Assembly (NCBI GenBank): GCA_022566515.1
Contig: JADFIT010000004.1
Coordinates: 1-60,720 of the forward strand
DNA length: 60,720 nucleotides
Source of the DNA: Gemmatimonadota bacterium
GTDB lineage: Bacteria; Gemmatimonadota; Gemmatimonadetes; Gemmatimonadales; GWC2-71-9
Reading direction: 5' to 3'
The translations under genes and the position numbers were made by a program. The notes beneath the pieces are model-generated. The model ran no database searches. It was not told where the DNA came from and saw nothing but the letters and a program-made list of their open reading frames with translations. Position 1 is the stretch's first letter, and every line of letters starts with the position of its first letter. Shown in pieces: positions 35,505-44,356 of the stretch.

Positions 35505-36559
35505 TGCCTGGTGCCTCTGGGGCCCCGTTGGGGCACTCACGGGACCCGCGTTGCGAGGGGCTTGCACTGCCCATGGTGGTCTTCGTGCTGATGGTGCTGG
35601 GAGGCCTGGTGGCCGCTGCGTTTTATCTGGGTGTGGCGGAGCGTCGAGCCGGCCTGGCAACATTGGCGCTGCAAGAGGCATTGGGGACGGCCGAGACTGG
35701 AGTTCTGGAGCAGCTGGCCGGATGGGACGTGGTGCGGTACAACTCCATGCCCGTTGGGAGTTCGGTTGGCGACACTGTCAGGAGGCCGTCCGGCGAGGTC
35801 GAGGTTACCACTCGGGTCGAGCGTCTGAGCGAGGCCCTTTTCCTCCTCGCGTCTACCGGATGGAGCGGGAGCGGTGCAACGGTGCAGGTAGGGCTTTTGG
35901 TCCGCCTCCAGCCGCCTCCCATGGCCCCGTCTGCGCCGCTCATGGCCAGCGGCCCGGTGTCGGTCGGACCTCTGGCCGAGGTGTGGTGGTCTCAGGCCGA
36001 CTGGACCAAAGGGGGGTGTACGTCACGGCGCTGGTCAGGGGCCGGCACCAAATTCGGCGGTGGCAATCAGCCGACCGGCGACCTCGAGGACTTCGCTCAA
36101 TGGGCCAGGCGAGCCACCAAGGTGGTGACGCCCGGGCGCTATGCGAGCATAGGACCGGCCGGCGGCAAGGCTGGTTGTACTACCGAAGCCCCAGAGAATT
36201 GGGGCGATCCAACCGGTGTGTCTGCCTGCCGGGACTACCGGCCGGTCGTTCTCGTGCCTGGCGACTTGACGGTGGTGGGTGGCTTTGGACAGGGTGTGCT
36301 TCTCGTCGAGGGGGATCTGACTGTGCGTGGCAGCTTCGCGTTCGAGGGGCTCGTCCTGGTTGGCGGGAGCTTTCGTTCTACCGGTGGGGCCGGCCGGATC
36401 GTCGGGTCCGTTCAGGCGGGCCTCCTCGGCGAGGGAGGCATTTGGCTTGGTGGCAGGGCGAGGGTGGTGCACTCCCGATGCACTCTGGACCGGGCTGCGC
36501 TGGCTGCAGGCCGGGCGGTTCCTCTCGGCTCACGCAGTTGGCTGTACGGGATCAAGTGA
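35504..36559 (+). CDS. PilX-like pilus assembly protein with C-terminal beta-repeat region
   Basis: The 351-residue protein has an N-terminal hydrophobic segment preceded by Arg/Cys/Glu/Gly (CEGLALPMVVFVLMVLGG), like PilX-type tip proteins that lack a canonical prepilin Glu5. The middle is Cys-containing (GGCTSRRWSG, GGKAGCTTEAP). The C-terminal third is a run of short strands (PGDLTVVGGFGQGVLLVEG, LVLVGGSFRSTGG) resembling bactofilin-like or beta-helical repeats. It starts one base into the upstream stop. Its role as a tip or initiation subunit is inferred from position. Confidence 0.68.
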   Translation: MPGASGAPLGHSRDPRCEGLALPMVVFVLMVLGGLVAAAFYLGVAERRAGLATLALQEALGTAETGVLEQLAGWDVVRYNSMPVGSSVGDTVRRPSGEVEVTTRVERLSEALFLLASTGWSGSGATVQVGLLVRLQPPPMAPSAPLMASGPVSVGPLAEVWWSQADWTKGGCTSRRWSGAGTKFGGGNQPTGDLEDFAQWARRATKVVTPGRYASIGPAGGKAGCTTEAPENWGDPTGVSACRDYRPVVLVPGDLTVVGGFGQGVLLVEGDLTVRGSFAFEGLVLVGGSFRSTGGAGRIVGSVQAGLLGEGGIWLGGRARVVHSRCTLDRAALAAGRAVPLGSRSWLYGIK

Positions 36560-36613
36560 CGTAAGTCACTGCCCAAAAGGCACTTGTGGCGACGGTTTAA
36601 AGTATCTTGGAGC

Positions 36614-36642
36614 TTGACAAAAAATCCGGGTCCTAATACTGT
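36614..36642 (+). promoter_or_regulatory. Candidate sigma-70 promoter for pilMNOPQ
   Basis: A perfect TTGACA (36614-36619), 17-nt spacer and TACTGT (36637-36642) lie in the 127-nt gap before pilM. The layout matches the candidate before pilB. Confidence 0.5.
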
Positions 36643-36686
36643 AGGAGCCCCGCACCGCCACTTATCTCCTTACGCTGTGGGAACAT

Positions 36687-37724
36687 ATGGCACTTTTCGG
36701 GCTTGGACGAAGGCGATCGACGGTAGGGCTAGACATTGGCAGCGGGCTCATCAAGGTCGTGGTCATAGACCACAGCAGCGGTGAGCCTGAGCTGACCCGT
36801 GTTGCGACGACGCCTGTTTTGGCCGATGCCATCGTAGAGGGAGAGGTGATGGACCATGCGGTGGTGGCCGAAGCGATCAGGGGTTTGTTTACCGGCATCA
36901 AGCAAAAGCGTGTGGTGGTTGCCGTGGGCGGTCGAGACGTGATCGTCAAGAAGATTCAAGTCGACCGCATGAAGGAAGGCGATGCTGCGGAGGTGGTGCG
37001 GTGGGAAGCGCAACAGCACGTTCCCTTCGACATTGAGGGTGTGGAGCTGGACTTCCAGGTGCTCGATCCCGACGGCGACGGGCTGCAGATGGATGTACTG
37101 CTAGTAGCGGCAAAGCGCGAGCTGGTGGAGACCAAGGTTACGCTGCTGGCGGATGCCGGCTTGCAGCCGGAAAAGGTGGATGTGGACGCGTTCGCTCTGC
37201 ACAATGCGTTTGAACTGAGCTATCCGGAGGCGATGGAGGGCGTTGCCGCGCTGGTCAACATCGGCCACGAAGTCAGCAACATAAACATCCTTCAGGATGG
37301 CATACCTCTGCTGAGCAGAGATCTGAGCATAGGGACTCGAAAGTTCAGGGAGGATTTGCAGCGTGATTTGGGAATGTCGTCGGAGGATGCGGAAGCGATC
37401 CTGAGTGCTGGAGAGCCTCGCCCCGAACTGGCCCAGTACGTTACCACCCGCGGCGACGAGATTGCCGTGGGGGTGGAGCGAGCGGCCGCGTTTCTTCAGG
37501 CGGCCTCTCGGGAAGCGTCGGGGATTCAGCAGATGTACATCTCGGGCGGCGGCGCGCGAATTCACGGAATGGCCGATGCGTTGAACAGCCGTTTGGGAAT
37601 ACCTGTCGAGGTGGCCAACCCGTTGCAGCGGCTGCGGGTGAGGGAAGGCGTGTTCGATACAATGGAAGTGGATCGGGTTGCTCCTCTGCTGATGCAGAGC
37701 ATCGGCCTGGCCCTCCGGACGTGA
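36687..37724 (+). CDS. pilM: Type IV pilus assembly protein PilM
   Basis: Actin-like cytoplasmic protein of the pilus alignment complex that binds the PilN N-terminus. The 345-residue product has the FtsA/PilM fold markers: VGLDIGSGLIKVVVID (phosphate 1), VVAVGGRDVIVKKI, ALVNIGHEVSNINI and ISGGGARIHGMADAL (adenosine region). ATG 36687 is preceded by GGGAA. It heads the pilMNOPQ operon; PilN follows 19 bases later. Confidence 0.93.
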   Translation: MALFGLGRRRSTVGLDIGSGLIKVVVIDHSSGEPELTRVATTPVLADAIVEGEVMDHAVVAEAIRGLFTGIKQKRVVVAVGGRDVIVKKIQVDRMKEGDAAEVVRWEAQQHVPFDIEGVELDFQVLDPDGDGLQMDVLLVAAKRELVETKVTLLADAGLQPEKVDVDAFALHNAFELSYPEAMEGVAALVNIGHEVSNINILQDGIPLLSRDLSIGTRKFREDLQRDLGMSSEDAEAILSAGEPRPELAQYVTTRGDEIAVGVERAAAFLQAASREASGIQQMYISGGGARIHGMADALNSRLGIPVEVANPLQRLRVREGVFDTMEVDRVAPLLMQSIGLALRT

Positions 37725-37743
37725 GTCGGGAGATACGGCGGTT

Positions 37744-38430
37744 ATGAAGATCGAGATCAATCTCCTTCCCGGGGCAAGGAAGAAGACCGGTGGAGCAGGG
37801 CTGTCGCTGCCCGATTTTGGCGATCTCGTAGCGCGGGTTAAAGATCCGCTGCTTATCGGTGCCCTCGCTGCGTGGGTTGTTGGCCTCTCCGCGATGGGGT
37901 GGATGTGGTACACGCAAACGAGCGCGCTCAGTGCCATGGAGCCGCAACTTCTGGAGGCACAAAATGCGGCGCGCCGGTTCGGGCAGATCATAGCCGAAAA
38001 GGAGCGGCAGACGGTCTTGCGGGACTCTCTCGTTATCGAACTGGATGCCATCCGAGAAATCGATGGCGACAGGTTCGTGTGGCCGCACATTATGGAGGAA
38101 GTAACCAAGGCGCTTCCGGAATTCACCTGGATTGTGGCCCTGGATGGCATCACGGTTCAGGACCAGGTGCTCGAAGATGGAACGATCATTCCGGCGCCCG
38201 TACAGTTCACCATCGACGGTCGCACATCCAACATTCAGTCGTATACGCGGTTCATGACGCGGTTGCAGGATTCGCCGTGGTTTCGGAATGTCGGCAGCAG
38301 CGGCACCAATACGGTTGTCGAGAACGGGCGGACCGTGAGGGCGTTTCAGATCACGGCAACCTTTCAGGTGGCGGACTCGGCGTTCATACGCACGTTGTCG
38401 GTCGCCGAGATGTTTATCGAGGGGGGCTGA
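37744..38430 (+). CDS. pilN: Type IV pilus assembly protein PilN
   Basis: Inner-membrane bitopic protein of the alignment complex. The 228-residue product begins MKIEINLLPGARKK, the conserved INLLP motif that docks into PilM, then has one membrane helix (about residues 40-60; GALAAWVVGLSAMGWMWY), a coiled region and a periplasmic ferredoxin-like domain. GGGAGA precedes the ATG. PilO starts one base after its stop, as expected for subunits made in equal amounts. Confidence 0.92.
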   Translation: MKIEINLLPGARKKTGGAGLSLPDFGDLVARVKDPLLIGALAAWVVGLSAMGWMWYTQTSALSAMEPQLLEAQNAARRFGQIIAEKERQTVLRDSLVIELDAIREIDGDRFVWPHIMEEVTKALPEFTWIVALDGITVQDQVLEDGTIIPAPVQFTIDGRTSNIQSYTRFMTRLQDSPWFRNVGSSGTNTVVENGRTVRAFQITATFQVADSAFIRTLSVAEMFIEGG

Positions 38431-38431
38431 G

Positions 38432-39049
38432 ATGGCGTTGCCACAAAAGGAGAGGATCCAGCTCCTGGGGCTCTTGATCGCGGTGGGGGTGGGTATGCCG
38501 ATCGCGGCTTGGGTCTATTGGCGCACTCCAAAAGCAGAGGAAGTACGGCAGATCCAGTTCCAGATCGACTCGCTGCAGGCCAGGATCGATACGGCGCGGG
38601 CGGACCTGGAGCGGGGCACGGTCGCGTCGCTCAGAGCAACGGTTGCGCAGTACGGGGAGGCTCTCAGCGTGATGCGCGAACTCGTTCCGGCCCAACACGA
38701 GGTGGTGGGTCTCATCGACAGCGTGGCGAGCCGGGCTCAGCTCCGTGGTGTGGCGCTCCTCAGTATCAACTCGTTGCCCAATGAAACCGAGCCTCCGTTT
38801 CAGGTGATTCGCAATCAGGTCACCGTGTTGGGTCCCTATGACGAGATCGGCGAGTTCTTATCCGACATAGCTTCCCTTCGGCGAGTGATGGTACCCTACA
38901 GCGTGTCGCTGCAGGTAGCTACTGCCAACGACCTTCGGGGCCTGTTGGTCGAGGAGGGGCGCACCTACCTGCGGTCCACATTCAATATCAGAACTTTTGT
39001 GAAGGCTTCCGCCGACACACTCGGAGACGGTAGCGGTGGGACGACCTAA
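38432..39049 (+). CDS. pilO: Type IV pilus assembly protein PilO
   Basis: Partner of PilN. The 205-residue protein has a short cytoplasmic N-terminus, a membrane helix (LLGLLIAVGVGMPIAAWVYW), a coiled-coil segment (about residues 40-75, QFQIDSLQARIDTAR) and a periplasmic ferredoxin-like domain. A strong GAGGGGGG lies before the ATG inside the pilN 3' end. Family assignment rests on this layout and on its fixed place between pilN and pilP. Confidence 0.9.
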   Translation: MALPQKERIQLLGLLIAVGVGMPIAAWVYWRTPKAEEVRQIQFQIDSLQARIDTARADLERGTVASLRATVAQYGEALSVMRELVPAQHEVVGLIDSVASRAQLRGVALLSINSLPNETEPPFQVIRNQVTVLGPYDEIGEFLSDIASLRRVMVPYSVSLQVATANDLRGLLVEEGRTYLRSTFNIRTFVKASADTLGDGSGGTT

Positions 39050-39050
39050 T

Positions 39051-39512
39051 ATGTTTGGTTTGCCTGGCTTGATTGCCCTTGTCGTCGCGTGCGGCGGTGG
39101 AGATATAGAGCCCCCGCCGGGTGCAGGCGAGATTCCCGGGTCCTTAGCCGAGGATACGACACAGGCTGTCGAAGCCCCGCGGATCGAGCTCTCCCGTGAA
39201 GTGTTTGCCTATCGTGGAGGCAGTCGCGATCCGTTTCGCTCTCTTGTGGAGAGCGGGTTCGAGCTCCGCCCGTTTATCGAGGACCTCCGTTTGACCTCGG
39301 TCATTTACGACGAACGGTATCCCGAAAGAAGTGTGGCCGTTCTCCAGGACATGAGCCAGGCAATACGGTACAACGTCCGCGTGGACGATGAATTCGGCCG
39401 GCTTCGGGTGGCCGCAATACGCAAATACGAAGTGGTGCTCACAATTGAAGAGTTTGGCGTACCGCGTCAGGTAGTGATATCGCTCCGGCGTCGCCAGGAG
39501 GGTAATCCATGA
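39051..39512 (+). CDS. pilP: Type IV pilus lipoprotein PilP
   Basis: Inner-membrane lipoprotein linking PilNO to the PilQ secretin. The 153-residue product has a lipoprotein signal (LIALVVAC, with GGG after the Cys), a disordered Pro/Glu-rich linker and a C-terminal HR domain (RDPFRSLVE, LRLTSVIYD, KYEVVLTIEE). ATG 39051 lies one base after the pilO stop; a GTG 15 bases earlier inside pilO is the alternative. Its stop overlaps the pilQ start as ATGA. Confidence 0.88.
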   Translation: MFGLPGLIALVVACGGGDIEPPPGAGEIPGSLAEDTTQAVEAPRIELSREVFAYRGGSRDPFRSLVESGFELRPFIEDLRLTSVIYDERYPERSVAVLQDMSQAIRYNVRVDDEFGRLRVAAIRKYEVVLTIEEFGVPRQVVISLRRRQEGNP

Positions 39513-41320
39513 AGCACTCTTGGGTATTAGCTGCAGTTGGACTGGGTATGGCGACACCGCTGCCCGTAGCCAACGGTCCTGGTGATGTGACCGCGATCAG
39601 TGTCTTGCCGAGTTTGGGAAGCGTGGTTGTAGTGGTGGACGTGCAGGGAGCAGTCAACGTGAAAGATTTCACGCTCAGCAATCCCGCGCGGCTGGTGGTG
39701 GACGTCGAGGGGGCGAGACTCAAAATACCGGGCGTGTTGTACGACGGCGCGATTCGGGGCGGGATAGTGCACATCCGTTATGCGCAGTTCCGGCCGGACG
39801 TGGTGCGCATAGTCCTCGAGTTGGAATCCCTGAGGGATTATCAGCTCGAGTACGTGGACGACACGATCCGCATCTCCTTCAACACCGATCACCAGTTTTC
39901 CGCATGGTCGTCTGGAACGTTGCCACGGACGCCGGTTGAGACCGCCAGTGTGTTGCCGGTGAGCGATGGCTTCGCTGAAACACGTGCGGTGTTGCAGCAA
40001 TCCGTCCAAGATCGAATCACGGTAACGTGGGACTCGGCCAGTATCGCGGACGTCATGGCTGCGTTCGCCGAGTTCAGCGGGCGTTCGATTCTCCTGGGCC
40101 GTAACGTGAACGCGGTGATTTGGGCGGAGATCAAGGATCAGCCGTGGGATGTAGCCCTCAGGGAGATTCTCGACATCAACGGTCTCCAGGCTCAAGAGGA
40201 CGAGCAAACGGGCATGATCCGGATTGTAAACCCCATCGAGGTTGCGGCACGGGATTCGCTCCAGCCAAGGCAAACCGTGATCATGTCGCTGAACTTCAAG
40301 CGGGCGTCGGGCATCGCTGATGTCCTTAGGCAGACAATTGGAGGGCGCGGAACGGTCGTCGCTGACTCGTTGACGAACCAGATTATCATAACGGACATCC
40401 AGAGCCGGCTCGAAGAAGACACGATACTGGTTAGGCAGCTGGATATTCCAACGCCGCAAGTTGTTATTCATGCCAAGCTGATCTTTGTCGACCGAACGGA
40501 CATTGAACAGTTAGGGGTACGCTATGACCTCGGGAACGACCAACAGTTCTTCAACAGGTTGGTGCAGCGGCCGGATCCCAGCACGCTGGTTGGCGTAGAC
40601 ACCGACGGCGACGGCATAAACGATGCTCTCATTGCCGAAGAGACATTCCCCAAAAATATCAACATCATCGACCTCGGCGGTAATTCGCTCGCGGCCATAG
40701 GAAATGCAGGCGCCCAGCTCCCGAGTTCTGCACTCGAATTAATTTTTTCGACTGCGATTGGGAATTTCAATCTCACCGCGTTCGTTGAAGCGTTGCAAGA
40801 AGTGCAGTTGGCCGACTTGCAGGCGGAGCCTCTCATCACGACGGCGGATAACACCCAAGCGGAGATTCTCGTTGGCGAGCGCACGCCGATCCGCGTAATC
40901 GACGCTGGTACTCAGGGTGCAGTAGGTGGGCCGGTCGCGCCGGTGGCAACCATCCGTTTCGAGGAGACCGGGATTCGACTCCGTGTCACACCGCACGTCA
41001 CCAATGCCGGGCAGGTGTTGATGCGGATCCACGTTGAAAACTCCTCGATTCGCGAAGCGCCGTCTGACATCGGCTTCACCCTGCAAACACAAGAGACCGA
41101 CAACGAAATTCTGGTCAACGACGGCGAAACCATGGTCATTGCCGGACTTACTGTGACTCAAGTCACGGTGGCCAAGAGCGGAATCCCTTTTCTTGTAGAC
41201 CTACCGATACTGGGACGGATCTTCGGGTTCACCTCGCGACGTGAGCAACGGCGCGATCTGCTGATTCTGGTGACGCCCACTATCGTGTATAACCAGGCTA
41301 CCGAACTAATTGGCCGGTAG
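39509..41320 (+). CDS. pilQ: Type IV pilus secretin PilQ
   Basis: Outer-membrane secretin through which the pilus leaves the cell. The 603-residue product has a signal sequence, one N-terminal AMIN domain (about residues 30-125, binds peptidoglycan), a secretin N/STN-type domain (about 165-220, ADVMAAFAEFSGRSILLG), an N1-type domain (about 250-315) and the C-terminal secretin barrel (about 390-600, with VEALQEVQLADLQAEPLITT, FEETGIRLRVTPHV and LVDLPILGRIFGF). It is at the short end for PilQ because only one AMIN domain is present. It is coupled to pilP and ends the pilMNOPQ operon. Confidence 0.95.
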   Translation: MKHSWVLAAVGLGMATPLPVANGPGDVTAISVLPSLGSVVVVVDVQGAVNVKDFTLSNPARLVVDVEGARLKIPGVLYDGAIRGGIVHIRYAQFRPDVVRIVLELESLRDYQLEYVDDTIRISFNTDHQFSAWSSGTLPRTPVETASVLPVSDGFAETRAVLQQSVQDRITVTWDSASIADVMAAFAEFSGRSILLGRNVNAVIWAEIKDQPWDVALREILDINGLQAQEDEQTGMIRIVNPIEVAARDSLQPRQTVIMSLNFKRASGIADVLRQTIGGRGTVVADSLTNQIIITDIQSRLEEDTILVRQLDIPTPQVVIHAKLIFVDRTDIEQLGVRYDLGNDQQFFNRLVQRPDPSTLVGVDTDGDGINDALIAEETFPKNINIIDLGGNSLAAIGNAGAQLPSSALELIFSTAIGNFNLTAFVEALQEVQLADLQAEPLITTADNTQAEILVGERTPIRVIDAGTQGAVGGPVAPVATIRFEETGIRLRVTPHVTNAGQVLMRIHVENSSIREAPSDIGFTLQTQETDNEILVNDGETMVIAGLTVTQVTVAKSGIPFLVDLPILGRIFGFTSRREQRRDLLILVTPTIVYNQATELIGR

Positions 41321-41362
41321 CTGGCAAAAACACGACAGCACTGGACTTTTTGGGGAACCGCT

Positions 41363-42613
41363 ATGCAGCAACGCTACATAACGCGAGTACTACTCGCTTG
41401 CCTTTTTACGGTCGTCTGGTGGGGCTGTAACGAAAACACCGGTGTGGCAACCGTAGACCCGAACCCGCCCACGGTTAGCATCTCGCTGGCGGATACCCTC
41501 GTCAACGTCAACCGGGGCCTCCAATTCACCGTCAGTGCAAGCGACAACATCTCGCTTTTGACCGTTGGATGGAGCGTGACGGGCGCCGCAACTTTCGACA
41601 CCGTCGTCACCTTTACCGAAACCACAACGAGTTTTTCCAGCGACGTTACGATTACCCAGTTCACCAGTGGTTCCTTTGAGATTACTGCCACCGCCACGGA
41701 TGCATCGGGCAACGAGGCCACGCCCGACACCGCAACCGCGAGAGTCTTCGATCTTCAATTAGCCACGTTCGTCTTGCCCGATCCAGCCGGAGCGATCCAA
41801 GCGGTGCGTGTGGGCGACAGCGTGCGCGTGCAACTGCAGGCAACCAACTCTGACGGCCTGGGCAAGATCACGTTCGATGGCGTCGCGTTCCGCGGTAGCG
41901 CGGTGCTCGGTACCGCCACGGTGGTCCAGCGATTTGAAACAAAAGTTGTGGACGACCTCGTTGGCGTGACGGACACTTTGATCATCCGCGACCTGCTTGC
42001 GACACCGGGAAACGACATCGCTGAGCTTGTGACCCTGCGGGCGATGGTGGAGGACGCGCGAGGGAACGTCGACACGGCGTTCGTCCAGATCCAGCTGACC
42101 GTTGGCCCGGCCCTGACCGTGACGAGTCCGGCAGACAGCGCACAGGTCGCCCCGGGGTTCAACTTGGGCGTCGAAATCCTCGCCGAAGGCGGCTTGCTGG
42201 CCGAGGTCGGCTTCTTCACGAGTGGAGCCTTGACGGCGGGCGACACGAGCTTCTTCGCCATCGGATCGCAACCCGACACGACCTCCGAGAGCTTTACCCT
42301 ATCGATACCCGCCGGGACCTCCCCGGGGTTCTTGACGTTGTTCCCCGTGGGTCGTGACTCTGCTGGAAACCCGGGGACGGGGTTGCCGATCACGATTGAG
42401 ATTGTGGCCGTGGGCGGTGGGGGCACCGATCCGGATCCCCCGCTGATTCTCGACAGCCTCGAGCTTCGCGTCGAGGTGGACGACGACATCCTGGTCAAGG
42501 GTACGGACCTCGGCGGCATCACCCGTCTCGGATACATCGTCACCAACCTGTCCGGCACGGTGGTGAGTGGTGACTCGACGACTTCGTTGGAACCAACACC
42601 AACGAGCAGGTGA
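41363..42613 (+). CDS. Ig-like surface lipoprotein, N-terminal part (frameshifted from the next reading frame)
   Basis: A 416-residue reading frame with an N-terminal signal ending in WWGC, a possible lipoprotein site, then beta-rich Ig-like repeats (PPTVSISLADTLVNVNRG, TATDASGNEATPDT, LTVTSPADSAQVAPG). The similarity in style to the next frame and the open reading across 42574-42610 indicate that this and 42610-44223 are one gene broken by a single-base shift. The gene follows pilQ by 42 bases. An extracellular or pilus-associated role is possible but not shown. I do not recognise the family beyond Ig-like repeats. Confidence 0.6.
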   Translation: MQQRYITRVLLACLFTVVWWGCNENTGVATVDPNPPTVSISLADTLVNVNRGLQFTVSASDNISLLTVGWSVTGAATFDTVVTFTETTTSFSSDVTITQFTSGSFEITATATDASGNEATPDTATARVFDLQLATFVLPDPAGAIQAVRVGDSVRVQLQATNSDGLGKITFDGVAFRGSAVLGTATVVQRFETKVVDDLVGVTDTLIIRDLLATPGNDIAELVTLRAMVEDARGNVDTAFVQIQLTVGPALTVTSPADSAQVAPGFNLGVEILAEGGLLAEVGFFTSGALTAGDTSFFAIGSQPDTTSESFTLSIPAGTSPGFLTLFPVGRDSAGNPGTGLPITIEIVAVGGGGTDPDPPLILDSLELRVEVDDDILVKGTDLGGITRLGYIVTNLSGTVVSGDSTTSLEPTPTSR

Positions 42614-44223
42614 CGTTCGCCATGCGGCTCGATACCGTCGTGTCGACGTTCCCGACGCAGCTCATCGTCACTACGTTCGGGTTAGACGGAGCGAGCAATC
42701 GAGGCGCCAATTCGTTCGACGGCACCACGGCGATAGCGGCGCCGGGTCAGGCAGACACCATCACCGTGGTGGCCGGCATTACGAAGGAGCTGCCCACCGG
42801 CGGGTTGGTGGCCGACGGCATCGTGAACCGCAACCTGGGTGTGGCGGGGGAGGTCTACCTCACGAACTGGGAGCAGGATCAACTCGAAGTCTTCGACATC
42901 GCCACGCGGTCCTTCGGGACTCCGATTCCCATCGGTTCGAGGCCCTGGGGTATTGCCCTCTGGCCGGTGGATACCCTCGGAGCCAACGCCAACATCGTAA
43001 TGGTCGCCAACTCGGGCGGTACAAACATCTCCATCGTGGACATGGTTGGCCGGATCGAGACCCGCCGGCACGCGCTGCCCAACTTTATCATCGAGACCGT
43101 GGAGACCGAGATCGATCCCGACGACGGTCGCATCGTGCCGAAGGTCGTGCAGTACGATTTGTCGGATCGTCCGCAATACATCGGCGCAACGTGCCGGCCC
43201 ACGACCGGCTCCACCATCTGCGCGGCGGACAGCATCTACGCGGTGTACTCCACCACGCCGACGCCCGGCCAGACGCCCCCGTTCCAGGACCTTGGAACGC
43301 TGCGGTGGGAGAATCTGACGGCCGGAACGCCGCAGTCACACTTCTTCTGGGAGCACGCGGTGGCTCCGGCTTCGGCCGACGCCGACACCTTGCGGGTGGT
43401 CGCCGAGCGGGCAGGCGTGTTCGAGACGCTGCTGTTCGCGGAGCAGCGCCGCACCGTCGACCTGCAATCGCTGGGCTTCCGGGACACGACGTTCGTGCGG
43501 AATTCCGGCAACTTCACACACACGTTCATTGGTGAAGGCGGCGGCAGTGGGGACTTTTTTGCCCGGGTCATGTCTTACGACGGCAACGTTCCCATCAGGG
43601 AGGTCTTTACCACGTTGATCCAGATCGACACGACCGTGGTGTTCGACTCCATTGCATTTCCCGTGGTGGATACGATCATAACGATCGATACTGTGGCGAC
43701 CGTCTTCGGGCCTACCATTATCGACGATGGCATCTCGCCAGGATTCCAGGTTCGAGACTTCATCGCCAACACGGCGGTTTCGATACGGTCCATCGGGACC
43801 AACTTCAACGGACAGACGAATCTCGTCCGCGCGGACTCCATCTACGTGCTCAACAGCTCGTTGCGCCTGACCGGAATAGTGCAAACACCGAGTGGCTCGA
43901 ATTTCGGGATGGATCTGAACTTCGACCACAACTTCAGCGCGGACGCTCGAGGCACGGCCGTCCCGGGTGACTCGGACAATCGACTCGTGTTTGTCGCGAC
44001 CGACAATCAAGAAATCGTCGCCTACGACACCTGGAACTTCGGTGAGGTCGCCAGCATCCCCATTAGGGACCCGATCATCGGACCGCTGCGGGTGGCCAGG
44101 CTACCGAGCGGGGAGCAGTTCCTGGTCGGCGTCACGGCCCGCGGAGTGGTCACGATAACCTTGCCGGCCATCTCGAACTCCTTCCTCTCGCCTCCGCGCC
44201 TGTGGAACAACCGCGATCGGTGA
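42610..44223 (+). CDS. Beta-propeller-like surface protein, C-terminal part of the frameshifted gene
   Basis: A 537-residue frame that continues the protein begun at 41363. The frame is open back to 42574 and reads DDFVGTNTNEQVTFAMRL in register with the preceding Ig-like unit. It contains YVTN/NHL-type propeller blades (GEVYLTNWEQDQLEVFD, GSRPWGIALWPVDTL, IVMVANSGGTNISIVDM) and ends RLWNNRDR without a sorting signal I recognise. The listed GTG start is only the first start codon of the open frame. The joined product would be about 950 residues. Confidence 0.6.
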   Translation: MTFAMRLDTVVSTFPTQLIVTTFGLDGASNRGANSFDGTTAIAAPGQADTITVVAGITKELPTGGLVADGIVNRNLGVAGEVYLTNWEQDQLEVFDIATRSFGTPIPIGSRPWGIALWPVDTLGANANIVMVANSGGTNISIVDMVGRIETRRHALPNFIIETVETEIDPDDGRIVPKVVQYDLSDRPQYIGATCRPTTGSTICAADSIYAVYSTTPTPGQTPPFQDLGTLRWENLTAGTPQSHFFWEHAVAPASADADTLRVVAERAGVFETLLFAEQRRTVDLQSLGFRDTTFVRNSGNFTHTFIGEGGGSGDFFARVMSYDGNVPIREVFTTLIQIDTTVVFDSIAFPVVDTIITIDTVATVFGPTIIDDGISPGFQVRDFIANTAVSIRSIGTNFNGQTNLVRADSIYVLNSSLRLTGIVQTPSGSNFGMDLNFDHNFSADARGTAVPGDSDNRLVFVATDNQEIVAYDTWNFGEVASIPIRDPIIGPLRVARLPSGEQFLVGVTARGVVTITLPAISNSFLSPPRLWNNRDR

Positions 44224-44244
44224 GAGCCGTAGGAAGGTGAGCGA

Positions 44245-44278
44245 ACGACGAAGCCCGGTACCGCCCGGGCTTTGTCGT
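44245..44278 (+). terminator. Hairpin between the surface-protein gene and aroC
   Basis: AAGCCCGG (44251-44258) pairs with CCGGGCTT (44265-44272) around a 6-nt loop, and the stem extends outward through ACGAC/GTCGT with one G-U pair. A U-run is lacking, so it is a probable but not classical terminator. Confidence 0.55.
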
Positions 44279-44356
44279 GAGAGGACTATTCCTTGCATTC
44301 GTCCCACACTGGTTCTTACTTTTTAGCTCTTACTTTTGAGTTCGCACGAGGAACGA

